Source of the DNA: an uncultured Bacteroides sp.
GTDB lineage: Bacteria > Bacteroidota > Bacteroidia > Bacteroidales > Bacteroidaceae
Direction: 5' to 3'
DNA length: 45,439 nt
Assembly: GCA_900551445.1 (NCBI GenBank)
Contig: URWA01000026.1
Location: forward strand, 1 to 45,439
A program made the position numbers and the translations under genes. Of this stretch, positions 15,401 to 23,614 are shown in pieces (the first letter of the stretch is position 1; each line of letters begins with the position of its first letter). The notes under the pieces are model-generated. The model was not told where the DNA came from. It saw only the letters and a program-made list of their open reading frames with translations, and searched no databases.

Positions 15401-17128
15401 TTATTTTATCTTTTCAATCCAGCCCGCCACTTCGTCTACAGTCGGGTTCTTCAGCTCCAACTTGTATTTTTTATTGATGCCGCAGATATCCTGATGGAGT
15501 TTCTGGGGATTGACATCTTTCATGTCACTTACCAAGTTATATCCGGCTTTCTGAAGAACAGGTACCCAGTCTTCTGCTACACCCAGTTCCATGAACTTGG
15601 CCGGCGCATCTTTCGGGATTACTTTTTCCGGACGCATCTGCGGGAAGAACAATACTTCCTGGATGGTGTTCTGTCCGGTCATCAGCATGACCAGACGGTC
15701 CATACCGATACCCATACCTGAAGTAGGAGGCATACCGTATTCCAAGGCACGTACGAAGTCCTTGTCAATAATCATAGCTTCGTCGTCTCCCTTTTCGCTC
15801 AGACGCATCTGTTCTTCGAAACGTTCCAACTGGTCAATCGGGTCATTCAGCTCTGAATAGGCGTTGCAAAGTTCCTTTCCGTTCACCATCAGCTCGAAGC
15901 GTTCGGTCAGGTCCGGATTGTTGCGGTGTTTTTTGGTCAGCGGAGACATTTCAATCGGATAGTCGGTGATGAAGGTCGGCTGGATGTAGTTGCCTTCGCA
16001 GAATTCCCCGAAGATTTCGTCAATCAGTTTGCCTTTACCCATGGTCTCGTCGATTTCCATGTTCAGTTTCTGGCACACTTCCCGAATCTGTTCCTCGCTC
16101 ATACCTGTCAGGTCGTATCCGGTGAATTCTTTGATAGAATCCAGCATGGTGACACGCTTGAACGGAGCCTTGAAACTGATAACATTATCCCCAATCTTCA
16201 CTTCTGTGGTACCGTTTACGTCCATGCAGATTTTCTCAAGCATGTTTTCCGTAAACTTCATCATCCAGTTGTAGTCTTTATAAGCGACATAGATTTCCAT
16301 ACAAGTGAATTCCGGGTTGTGTGTACGATCCATACCTTCGTTACGGAAGTTCTTGCCAATTTCGTACACGCCTTCAAAACCACCCACAATCAGTCGTTTC
16401 AGGTACAACTCACTGGCAATACGCATGTACAAAGGAATGTCGAGCGCGTTGTGGTGAGTGATGAACGGGCGTGCGGCAGCACCTCCCGGGATAGACTGAA
16501 GAATCGGAGTTTCCACTTCCACATAACCTTTGGAATTGAAATACTCTCTCATGGAATTATAAATCTTGCTACGTTTCAAGAAAATATCTTTTACTCTGTC
16601 GTTGACTACCAGGTCTACATAACGCTGGCGGTAGCGGAGTTCAGGGTCTTCGAATTTGTCGTATGCCACTCCGTCTTTGTATTTTACAATCGGAAGCGGA
16701 CGGATTGATTTGGACAACACTGTCAGTTTTTGTGCATGGATGGAAACTTCGCCTGTTTGTGTGCGGAATACGAAGCCTTCAATTCCGATAAAGTCACCCA
16801 AGTCCAGCAAACGTTTGAAAACGACATTGTATAAATCTTTGTTTTCATCCGGACAGATGTCGTCGCGGGTTATATATACTTGAATACGACCTTTAGAGTC
16901 TTGCAATTCAATGAAGGATGCCTTACCCATTACGCGGCGAGACATGATACGACCGGCTACAGATACTTTGCGGGGTTCCGCATCGTCTTTAAATTCGGCT
17001 TTAATGTCAGTCGAAAAAGCGTTGGTTACATACTCGGCAGCAGGGTATGGATCAATCCCCATTGCTCTCAACTCATTCAGACTGTTACGTCTGATAATTT
17101 CCTGTTCGCTTAATTCTAATACGTTCAT
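15401..17128 (-). CDS. lysS: Lysyl-tRNA synthetase, class II
   Basis: The 575-residue enzyme charges tRNA-Lys. An N-terminal OB-fold (about 55-150, VAGRIMSRRVMGKASFIEL) binds the anticodon. Class II motif 2 is FRNEGMDRTHNPEFTCMEIY and motif 3 is GMGIGMDRLVMLMTG. Compared with the roughly 500 residues usual in other bacteria, about 70 residues follow the normal end at EVLFFPQMRPE. This tail (DWVPVLQKAGYNLVSDMK, then HQDICGINKKYKLEL) looks like a helix-hairpin-helix unit that may bind nucleic acid (inference). The gene is divergent from the arylacetate operon. Confidence 0.96.
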   Translation of the reverse strand: MNVLELSEQEIIRRNSLNELRAMGIDPYPAAEYVTNAFSTDIKAEFKDDAEPRKVSVAGRIMSRRVMGKASFIELQDSKGRIQVYITRDDICPDENKDLYNVVFKRLLDLGDFIGIEGFVFRTQTGEVSIHAQKLTVLSKSIRPLPIVKYKDGVAYDKFEDPELRYRQRYVDLVVNDRVKDIFLKRSKIYNSMREYFNSKGYVEVETPILQSIPGGAAARPFITHHNALDIPLYMRIASELYLKRLIVGGFEGVYEIGKNFRNEGMDRTHNPEFTCMEIYVAYKDYNWMMKFTENMLEKICMDVNGTTEVKIGDNVISFKAPFKRVTMLDSIKEFTGYDLTGMSEEQIREVCQKLNMEIDETMGKGKLIDEIFGEFCEGNYIQPTFITDYPIEMSPLTKKHRNNPDLTERFELMVNGKELCNAYSELNDPIDQLERFEEQMRLSEKGDDEAMIIDKDFVRALEYGMPPTSGMGIGMDRLVMLMTGQNTIQEVLFFPQMRPEKVIPKDAPAKFMELGVAEDWVPVLQKAGYNLVSDMKDVNPQKLHQDICGINKKYKLELKNPTVDEVAGWIEKIK

Positions 17129-17156
17129 TTGTTAGTATATTAACTCATTTTGGCCA

Positions 17157-17164
17157 CAAAAATA
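17157..17164 (-). promoter_or_regulatory. Candidate lysS -7 element
   Basis: The leftward strand reads TATTTTTG, about 30 nt before the lysS ATG. A well-placed TTTG at -33 is not seen. Confidence 0.5.
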
Positions 17165-17324
17165 AAAAACATTTTGCAAATTACCTCTATTTATAAGGTT
17201 CTTTTAGAATAAAAAGCCTGAGAATAGTAGTGTTATTTAGATTTTTGTAACAAACGCATGGAAAGGAATTGGAGTTTCAAAAATGTACATTTCTTCTTTG
17301 TATGGAAGTATTTTGAAGTCAAAA

Positions 17325-17355
17325 TTTGCTTTCTGTGATTAAATTGTTACCTTTG
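17325..17355 (+). promoter_or_regulatory. Promoter of the amidase-ior operon
   Basis: TTTG (17325-17328), 19 nt, then TACCTTTG (17348-17355) is a full Bacteroidota promoter. The likely start is near 17362, giving a very short leader. Confidence 0.78.
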
Positions 17356-17378
17356 GGCGTTTCTAATGAATGAAAAGC

Positions 17379-18140
17379 ATGAAAATAATCTTATTGCAGA
17401 CAGATATTTGTTGGGCTGATCCTACGGCCAATGTGGCTCGTTTGGGAAAGGTCATTGATCATTACGATAAAGTCGATTTGTTTGTGCTTCCGGAAATGTT
17501 TTCTACGGGTTTTTGCACTTTGCCGGAAGGTATTGCGGAACCGGCGGACAGTCCTACCTTGCAATGGATGAAACAGACGGCCAGTGCGCATGATTGTGCC
17601 CTTGCCGGCAGTATCTCCATAGCGGAAAATGGAAAATTCTATAACCGTTTCTTCTTTGTGTATCCCGACGGGAAAGTGCAATGGTACGACAAAAAGCATT
17701 TGTTCACGTATGGTGGAGAAGACAAACATTATACGGCAGGTACGGAACGTGTCGTGGTGAATTTCCGTGGTGTACGGTTTCTGCTCGAAGTGTGCTATGA
17801 CTTGCGCTTCCCTGTATGGTCCCGGAACCGTGGCGATTACGATGTGGCGTTGTATGTAGCCAGCTGGCCTTCTCCCAGAGTGGAGGCCTGGAAGGCTTTG
17901 TTGCGGGCGCGAGCCATTGAAAACCAGTGCTATGTGCTGGGTGTGAACCGGGTGGGAAAAGACCCGTACTGTGACTATTGTGGAGGTACGGCAGCCATCG
18001 ACCCGTATGGAAAGACACTTTCGGCCTGTGAAGATGGCAAAGAGGGGCAGGCGGAAGCCTTCATCGATATGAATGAACTGGAAACCTTCCGGAAAAAGTT
18101 CCCGGTGCTGGATGATGCAGACGCTTTTACATTGAATTAA
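17379..18140 (+). CDS. Nitrilase-superfamily amidase (omega-amidase-like)
   Basis: The protein has 253 residues from the ATG at 17379; an ATG at 17370 would add three. 17379 fits the family start and has GAAAAG in front. The Glu-Lys-Cys triad of carbon-nitrogen hydrolases is visible: Glu39 in VLPEMF, Lys in WYDKKHLF and Cys in LEVCYDLRFP. It most resembles YafV/Nit2 enzymes, which hydrolyse omega-amides of 2-oxo acids made by glutamine or asparagine transaminases. That fits its place at the head of an operon with an aminotransferase and a 2-oxoacid oxidoreductase, where it could deal with 2-oxo amides (inference). iorA follows after 11 nt. Confidence 0.88.
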   Translation: MKIILLQTDICWADPTANVARLGKVIDHYDKVDLFVLPEMFSTGFCTLPEGIAEPADSPTLQWMKQTASAHDCALAGSISIAENGKFYNRFFFVYPDGKVQWYDKKHLFTYGGEDKHYTAGTERVVVNFRGVRFLLEVCYDLRFPVWSRNRGDYDVALYVASWPSPRVEAWKALLRARAIENQCYVLGVNRVGKDPYCDYCGGTAAIDPYGKTLSACEDGKEGQAEAFIDMNELETFRKKFPVLDDADAFTLN

Positions 18141-18151
18141 CTTCTTATTTT

Positions 18152-19771
18152 ATGAAAGACAATCATAAACTTTTGTTATTGGGCGACCAGGCGATAGCGC
18201 TGGGCGCCATTCATGCGGGAATCTCGGGAGTCTATGCCTATCCGGGAACCCCTTCGACTGAAATTACCGAATATATACAGGAATCTCCGATAGCGAAGGC
18301 GCGCGGGTTGCACAGCAGCTGGTGTACTAATGAAAAAACAGCCATGGAAGCAGCCTTGGGAGTGTCGTATGTGGGCAAGCGGGCGCTGGTTTGCATGAAA
18401 CATGTGGGAATGAACGTCTGTGCCGATGCTTTCATCAATTCAGCCATTACGGGTGTCAATGGAGGGGTAGTGGTATTGGCAGCCGACGATCCTACCATGC
18501 ATTCCTCTCAGAATGAGCAGGATTCCCGCTTTTATGGCAAGTTCGCTTTAATTCCGATACTGGAACCTTCTTCCCAGCAGGAGGCCTACGATATGATGGC
18601 GTATGCATACGACCTTTCGGAACAGATGCGTACGCCGGTATTGATGCGTATTACCACCCGAATGGCTCATTCCCGCGCAGCAGTAGAAGTCGCTGCGTCC
18701 GGAAAGGAAGTCACTTGTACGGGACGTCAGTCTGTTCCTTCCGACTGGGTGCTGTTGCCGGGAAATGCCCGTCGCCGTTATGTGGAAGTCATCGAGAACC
18801 AGCAGAAACTGGAGGCTGAAGCTGAACGTTCTGCCTATAACCAGCTGAGCATGCAGGAAGGGATGGCTGAGAAAGGCATTGTGGCCTGTGGCATCGGTTA
18901 CAACTATGTGATGGAAAACTTTCCGGAAGGATGTCCTTATCCCATACTGAAGATTTCACAATATCCTTTGCCGGTGGAAGCCTTGACTCGTCTGGCAGAC
19001 TCTTGCAAGGAGATTCTGGTGGTAGAAGACGGACAGCCTTTCGTGGAAGAGCAGCTGAAGGGTATCCTGCCTTCTCAATATGTCGTAAAGGGCCGTTTGA
19101 GCGGTGATTTGCCCCGTACGGGGGAACTGACTCCCGACAATGTGCGTCGGGCCTTGGGATTGTCGAGTGGACAGGTTTATGCGGCCGCACAGAATGTGGT
19201 ACCCCGTCCGCCGGCCTTGTGCAAGGGATGCGGACACCGCGATGTGTATGATGCCTTGAATAAGGTGGCTGCAGAATATCCGGATGCAAAGATTTTCGGA
19301 GATATCGGTTGCTATACGCTGGGGGCACTTCCGCCTTTCCGCACATTGAGCAGCTGCGTCGATATGGGGGCTTCCATCACGATGGCCAAAGGAGCGGCCG
19401 ATGCAGGACTGTTTCCTTCCATTGCCGTGATAGGGGATTCCACTTTCACCCATTCCGGAATGACGGGACTGCTGGATGCGGTGAACGATCAATCGAACAT
19501 CACGGTCGTTATTTCCGACAACCTGACTACAGCCATGACCGGAGGACAGGATTCAGCCGGAACCAATAAGTTCGAGGCCATCTGTCTGGGATTGGGAGTG
19601 AAGCCGGAGCATGTCCGGGTGGTGGTACCGCTTCCCAAGAACATGGAAGAAATCACCCGGGTCATTCGGGAAGAGATAGAATACAAGGGGGTGTCTGTCA
19701 TTATTCCGCGCAGGGAATGTATGCAGACGTTGAACCGGAAACTGAAACAGCAAAAAGCAAAGAAACAATGA
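18152..19771 (+). CDS. iorA: Indolepyruvate ferredoxin oxidoreductase alpha subunit, lacking the ferredoxin tail
   Basis: The 539-residue subunit binds thiamine diphosphate and, with IorB, oxidatively decarboxylates aryl pyruvates to aryl-acetyl-CoA. The N-terminal pyrimidine-type domain has AYPGTPSTEI; the C-terminal diphosphate domain has LCKGCGHRDVYDAL, GDIGCYTLG and GDSTFTHSGMTG. Usual family members are longer and end in a domain with two [4Fe-4S] clusters. Here the chain stops after VIIPRRECMQTLNRK and a lysine-rich tail, with no CxxCxxC cluster. The stop overlaps the iorB start (ATGA), so a sequencing truncation is unlikely. Electrons must leave by another route or partner. Confidence 0.9.
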   Translation: MKDNHKLLLLGDQAIALGAIHAGISGVYAYPGTPSTEITEYIQESPIAKARGLHSSWCTNEKTAMEAALGVSYVGKRALVCMKHVGMNVCADAFINSAITGVNGGVVVLAADDPTMHSSQNEQDSRFYGKFALIPILEPSSQQEAYDMMAYAYDLSEQMRTPVLMRITTRMAHSRAAVEVAASGKEVTCTGRQSVPSDWVLLPGNARRRYVEVIENQQKLEAEAERSAYNQLSMQEGMAEKGIVACGIGYNYVMENFPEGCPYPILKISQYPLPVEALTRLADSCKEILVVEDGQPFVEEQLKGILPSQYVVKGRLSGDLPRTGELTPDNVRRALGLSSGQVYAAAQNVVPRPPALCKGCGHRDVYDALNKVAAEYPDAKIFGDIGCYTLGALPPFRTLSSCVDMGASITMAKGAADAGLFPSIAVIGDSTFTHSGMTGLLDAVNDQSNITVVISDNLTTAMTGGQDSAGTNKFEAICLGLGVKPEHVRVVVPLPKNMEEITRVIREEIEYKGVSVIIPRRECMQTLNRKLKQQKAKKQ

Positions 19772-20355
19772 AAACAGATATTATACTTTCTGGAGTGGGC
19801 GGACAGGGAATTCTGTCCATTGCCACGATTATCGGTGAGGCGGCCCTGCATCTGGGGCTGAACCTGAAACAGGCCGAAGTACACGGAATGAGTCAGCGGG
19901 GAGGCGATGTGCAGTCGAACCTGCGTTTGTCGGAGGCGCCGATTGCTTCCGATTTGATACCCTTGGGCACAGCGGATATGATTATTTCTCTGGAACCGAT
20001 GGAGGCACTGCGTTATCTTCCGTATTTGTCGAAAGACGGATGGATTATCACTTCGGCTACTCCGTTCAAGAATATTTCCAATTACCCGGAAGACGAAAAA
20101 CTGCGGGCGGAACTCCATGCACAGCCTCATGTGGTGGTGCTGGATGTGGAAAATCTGGCAAAGGAGAACCAGATACCCAGGTCGGCCAATGTCATCTTGT
20201 TGGGCGCGGCGGCTCCTTTCTTGAAAATCCTGAATGTGGACGTGCTGCGTGAAAGTGTAGGACGTATCTTTGCGCCGAAAGGAAAAGAGGTGGTGCAGAT
20301 GAATTACCGGGCGTTCGATATCGGTCATGAATATGTGAAACAATTGAAATTCTAA
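19768..20355 (+). CDS. iorB: Indolepyruvate ferredoxin oxidoreductase beta subunit
   Basis: The 195-residue subunit starts at the ATG at 19768, overlapping the iorA stop by 4 nt; a longer in-frame start at 19717 lies inside iorA and is not family-like. Conserved features are LSGVGGQGILSIATIIGEA near the N terminus (the gamma-type fold of 2-oxoacid oxidoreductases), EVHGMSQRGGDVQSNLR and DMIISLEPMEALR. It should pair with IorA on the membrane-free enzyme. The aminotransferase follows after 6 nt. Confidence 0.93.
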   Translation: MKTDIILSGVGGQGILSIATIIGEAALHLGLNLKQAEVHGMSQRGGDVQSNLRLSEAPIASDLIPLGTADMIISLEPMEALRYLPYLSKDGWIITSATPFKNISNYPEDEKLRAELHAQPHVVVLDVENLAKENQIPRSANVILLGAAAPFLKILNVDVLRESVGRIFAPKGKEVVQMNYRAFDIGHEYVKQLKF

Positions 20356-20361
20356 AGGCTT

Positions 20362-21684
20362 ATGAGCTGCGTGTTTAGTGAAGACCTGGTCAACTCTGTG
20401 GCCAAGGAAATGAAGGTGGCCGATTTGTCCAATGCGACCATCGGCGATGTGTTGCTGGTGGCGTCCCGTTTGGAAGAACTTACGGGTATTCCTTTTATCC
20501 GGATGGATCAGGGTTCTCCCGGTCTTCCGGCGAATAAAGTGGGAATTGAAGCCGAGAAAAAGGCGCTTGACAGGGGAGTGGGTTCCCAGTATCCGGCAGC
20601 TGCCGGAGTGGCCGAGCTGAAGCAGGCTGCTTCCCGTTTTGTAAAGGCATTTATTGATGTGGATATTTCTCCACGTGCCTGTTTGCCTACTACGGGTTCC
20701 GTTGCGGCTTCTTTTGGGGCCTTTATCGCCTGTACCCAGCGGATTCCCGGGAAAGACAAGGTGCTGTTTATCGATCCGGGTTTCCCGATACAGAAGTCCC
20801 AGTTGCGCATTTTAGGCATTGCGTGGGAGTCGTTCGATATCCACGACTTCCGGGGAGAACCGTTGCGTGCTAAACTGGAAAGTTTCCTTTCCAAAGGAGA
20901 TATTGCGGCCATTGTCTATTCCAATCCCAACAATCCGGCTTGGATTTGCCTGGAAGAAAGCGAGCTGAAAATCATCGGGGAACTGGCTACGCGGTATGAT
21001 GCGGTGGTCATGGAAGATCAGGCGTATTTCTGTATGGACTTCCGTCATGCGTTCGGCCGTCCTTATCAGCCTCCTTTCGTGCCTACAGTGGCCCGTTATA
21101 CCGACAATTATATTCTCATGCTGTCTGCCTCCAAAATCTTCAGCTATGCCGGACAGCGTATTGCCTTGGCTTGTGTATCTGATAAGCTGTTCGATACGCA
21201 GTATCCGGCCTTGGCCTCCCGTTATGAGGATTCAGGCGTATTCGGACCGACCTTCATCGCTTCCATCATGTACATGATTACTTCCGGCTGCACGGCCACT
21301 ACCCAGTATGCCATGGCAGAGATGCTGGAAAAATCCATTACCGGTGAAATCAATTTTGTGGAAGACGTCCGTGAGTATGAACGGCGCGCCCGCCGGATGA
21401 AGCAGATTTTCACCGCTCATGGCTTTTCAGTGGTCTATGACAAGGATGTGACCCAGCAGGTGGGCGATGGCTTTTTCTTTACCTTGGGCTATCCCGGACT
21501 GACGGGTGGTGAGTTGCTCCGTGAACTGATGATGTACGGGGTGAGCAGCATTTCCCTGTCGACGACGGGCAGTGAACAGCAGGGTGTGAGAGCCTGTACT
21601 TCCCGGATGCGGGAGGAACTCTATCCGGTGCTGGAAGAACGGATGAAGGCTTTTCAGGAAGACCATCCTGTGTCGAGCAAATAA
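20362..21684 (+). CDS. PLP-dependent class I/II aminotransferase (probably aromatic)
   Basis: The 440-residue fold-type I enzyme has its PLP lysine in LSASKIFSYAGQR (Lys258). YSNPNNPAW carries the conserved Asn, and EDQAYFCMDF the Asp/Tyr pair that contacts PLP. Position between iorAB and the ligase suggests that it supplies phenyl-, hydroxyphenyl- or indolepyruvate from aromatic amino acids. Substrate choice is inferred from context; it could also accept alanine or branched acids. Spacing to iorB is 6 nt. Confidence 0.88.
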   Translation: MSCVFSEDLVNSVAKEMKVADLSNATIGDVLLVASRLEELTGIPFIRMDQGSPGLPANKVGIEAEKKALDRGVGSQYPAAAGVAELKQAASRFVKAFIDVDISPRACLPTTGSVAASFGAFIACTQRIPGKDKVLFIDPGFPIQKSQLRILGIAWESFDIHDFRGEPLRAKLESFLSKGDIAAIVYSNPNNPAWICLEESELKIIGELATRYDAVVMEDQAYFCMDFRHAFGRPYQPPFVPTVARYTDNYILMLSASKIFSYAGQRIALACVSDKLFDTQYPALASRYEDSGVFGPTFIASIMYMITSGCTATTQYAMAEMLEKSITGEINFVEDVREYERRARRMKQIFTAHGFSVVYDKDVTQQVGDGFFFTLGYPGLTGGELLRELMMYGVSSISLSTTGSEQQGVRACTSRMREELYPVLEERMKAFQEDHPVSSK

Positions 21685-21717
21685 CCAAACTACTACAGAA
21701 ATAAAGAAAAACACACT

Positions 21718-23019
21718 ATGATTTGGAATCCGAACAAAGAATGTATGCCGCGTGAACAGATGCGTGAGCTGCAGGGGAAACGTTTGTGCAAGCTGGTGCA
21801 GTATGTGTACCATAATGTGCCTTTCTATCGGCACAAGATGCAGGAGATGGACCTCACTCCTGATGACATCCGGGAAATTGAGGACATCACGAAACTGCCT
21901 TTTACCACCAAACAGGATTTGCGGGACAATTATCCGTACGGGCTGATGGCGGCTCCTCTTTCGGAAGTGGTGCGTGTGCATGCTTCTTCCGGAACGACCG
22001 GCAACCCGACCATCGTGGGATATACCCGCCGCGACTTGTCTATCTGGTCGGAGGTGATGTCGCGTTGTCTTTCGGCATACGGGGTGACCCGTGACGATAC
22101 GTTTTCCGTGAGTTACGGGTATGGCCTGTTTACCGGCGGACTGGGCGCGCACTATGGTGTAGAGAATTTAGGGGCAACCGTGATTCCGGCTTCTACCGGA
22201 AATACGGAAAAGCATGTACGCCTGATTCGAGATTTGCACATCACGGGCATTGCCTGTACGCCTTCGTATGCCTTGTATCTGGCAGAGGTGGTGGAACGGA
22301 TGGGTATCCGTAAGGAAGAACTGGGATTGCGTATCGGCGCTTTCGGAGCAGAACCTTGGACGGAAAACATGCGTCAGGAAATCCAGGCTCGTTTGGGGCT
22401 GAAGGGCTATAACATTTATGGATTGAGCGAGATTATGGGGCCGGGCGTGTCTTACGAATGTCAGGAGCAGTATGGTTCCCATATCAATGAAGACCATTTC
22501 TATCCGGAAATCATCGACCCTGTGACGTGTCAGAACCTGCCGTATGGTACGCAGGGAGAGCTGGTGTTTACCACATTGACCAAGGAGGGCATGCCGCTGC
22601 TCCGCTACCGTACCAAAGACCTGACTTCTCTGATTGCCGACCCGTGTCCTTGCGGACGTACCAGCGTGCGTATGACGCCGATTATGGGTCGAAGCGACGA
22701 TATGCTGATTATCCGGGGTATCAATGTCTTCCCGTCGCAGGTGGAAAGTGTGATTTTGGGCATGAAGGAATTTGAACCGCAGTATCTGCTGGTGGTCGAC
22801 CGGAAGAACAACCTCGATACGTTGGAAGTGCAGGTGGAAGTGCGCCGCGACTTTTTCAGCGACGACATCGGTTCCATGCTGAAGCTGAAGAAGACCCTTT
22901 CCGACCGCTTGAAGAGTGTGCTCTCCATCAGTGCGGAAGTCAAACTGGTGGAACCGAACAGCATAGCCCGTAGTCAGGGCAAGTCCAAACGTGTGATTGA
23001 TAACCGAGTATTGGTGTAA
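21718..23019 (+). CDS. paaK: Phenylacetate-CoA ligase-like adenylating enzyme
   Basis: The 433-residue enzyme of the acyl-adenylate family has the ATP loop ASSGTTGNPTIVGYT, IYGLSEIMGPG, RYRTKDLT and GRSDDMLIIRGINVFPSQVE. The family joins phenylacetate, or indoleacetate and similar acids, to CoA. With IorAB upstream the reaction may run either way: making aryl-acetyl-CoA from acid, or recovering ATP from aryl-acetyl-CoA with release of arylacetate. No paaABCDE ring-opening genes are present, which favours the fermentative use. The ACT protein follows after 17 nt. Confidence 0.92.
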   Translation: MIWNPNKECMPREQMRELQGKRLCKLVQYVYHNVPFYRHKMQEMDLTPDDIREIEDITKLPFTTKQDLRDNYPYGLMAAPLSEVVRVHASSGTTGNPTIVGYTRRDLSIWSEVMSRCLSAYGVTRDDTFSVSYGYGLFTGGLGAHYGVENLGATVIPASTGNTEKHVRLIRDLHITGIACTPSYALYLAEVVERMGIRKEELGLRIGAFGAEPWTENMRQEIQARLGLKGYNIYGLSEIMGPGVSYECQEQYGSHINEDHFYPEIIDPVTCQNLPYGTQGELVFTTLTKEGMPLLRYRTKDLTSLIADPCPCGRTSVRMTPIMGRSDDMLIIRGINVFPSQVESVILGMKEFEPQYLLVVDRKNNLDTLEVQVEVRRDFFSDDIGSMLKLKKTLSDRLKSVLSISAEVKLVEPNSIARSQGKSKRVIDNRVLV

Positions 23020-23036
23020 TTAAAGGAAGTGAATCT

Positions 23037-23453
23037 ATGATAATCAAACAATTATCCGTTTTTCTGGAAAATAAGACCGGAAGAATCAATGACGTGGTGC
23101 ATGCGTTGGGAGCTAATGGTATCAATATGCATGCCTTCAGTATGGCCGAGACTGCCGATTTCGGTATTTTACGCCTGATTGTTTCCGATGTGGAGAAAGC
23201 AGTCGAGGTGCTCCGGGCAAAAGATTTTGCCGTGATGTCGACCGATGTGGTCTGTCTGTCGTGTGACAATGTGCCCGGCTCGCTGGCTGTGGTATTGGAA
23301 TATCTGGCCGAAGAGCAGATTTTCATTGAATACATGTATGCGTTTGCCCAGGCCGACCAGGCCCATGTGGTCATCAAACCCAATGACATGGAGCATTGTT
23401 TGAAGGTGCTCGAAGCGCATCATTGCCGTGTGCTGGGAAAAGATGAACTTTAA
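23037..23453 (+). CDS. Tandem ACT-domain protein
   Basis: The 138-residue cytoplasmic protein holds two ACT domains: IKQLSVFLENKTGRINDVV at the N terminus and CDNVPGSLAVVLEYL in the second half. ACT pairs bind amino acids and switch the activity of partner enzymes. As the last gene of the arylacetate operon it probably senses aromatic or other amino acids for the ligase or oxidoreductase; such proteins often sit beside PaaK-type ligases. There is no catalytic domain. The ligand is unknown. Confidence 0.88.
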   Translation: MIIKQLSVFLENKTGRINDVVHALGANGINMHAFSMAETADFGILRLIVSDVEKAVEVLRAKDFAVMSTDVVCLSCDNVPGSLAVVLEYLAEEQIFIEYMYAFAQADQAHVVIKPNDMEHCLKVLEAHHCRVLGKDEL

Positions 23454-23482
23454 GAAAAAGAACTGTCTGTAAAGATAAAGTA

Positions 23483-23544
23483 AAAAATCTCCTGCTTTCA
23501 GCCGGAAAGTTCGCATGAACTGAGGCTGAGCAGGAGATTTTTTT
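23483..23544. terminator. Bidirectional terminator between the ACT gene and hppA
   Basis: AAATCTCCTGCT (23485-23496) pairs with AGCAGGAGATTT (23529-23540). Inside, CAGCC/GGCTG and GTTC/GAAC stack in the same stem. T's follow on the plus side and A's precede, giving T's on the other strand. Confidence 0.88.
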
Positions 23545-23614
23545 GTGTGGTTCTCATTCGATTTCCATTCCTCGATTGGAGGTCGCATTTCTATATTGCT
23601 GCTGGGGAGTCTGC

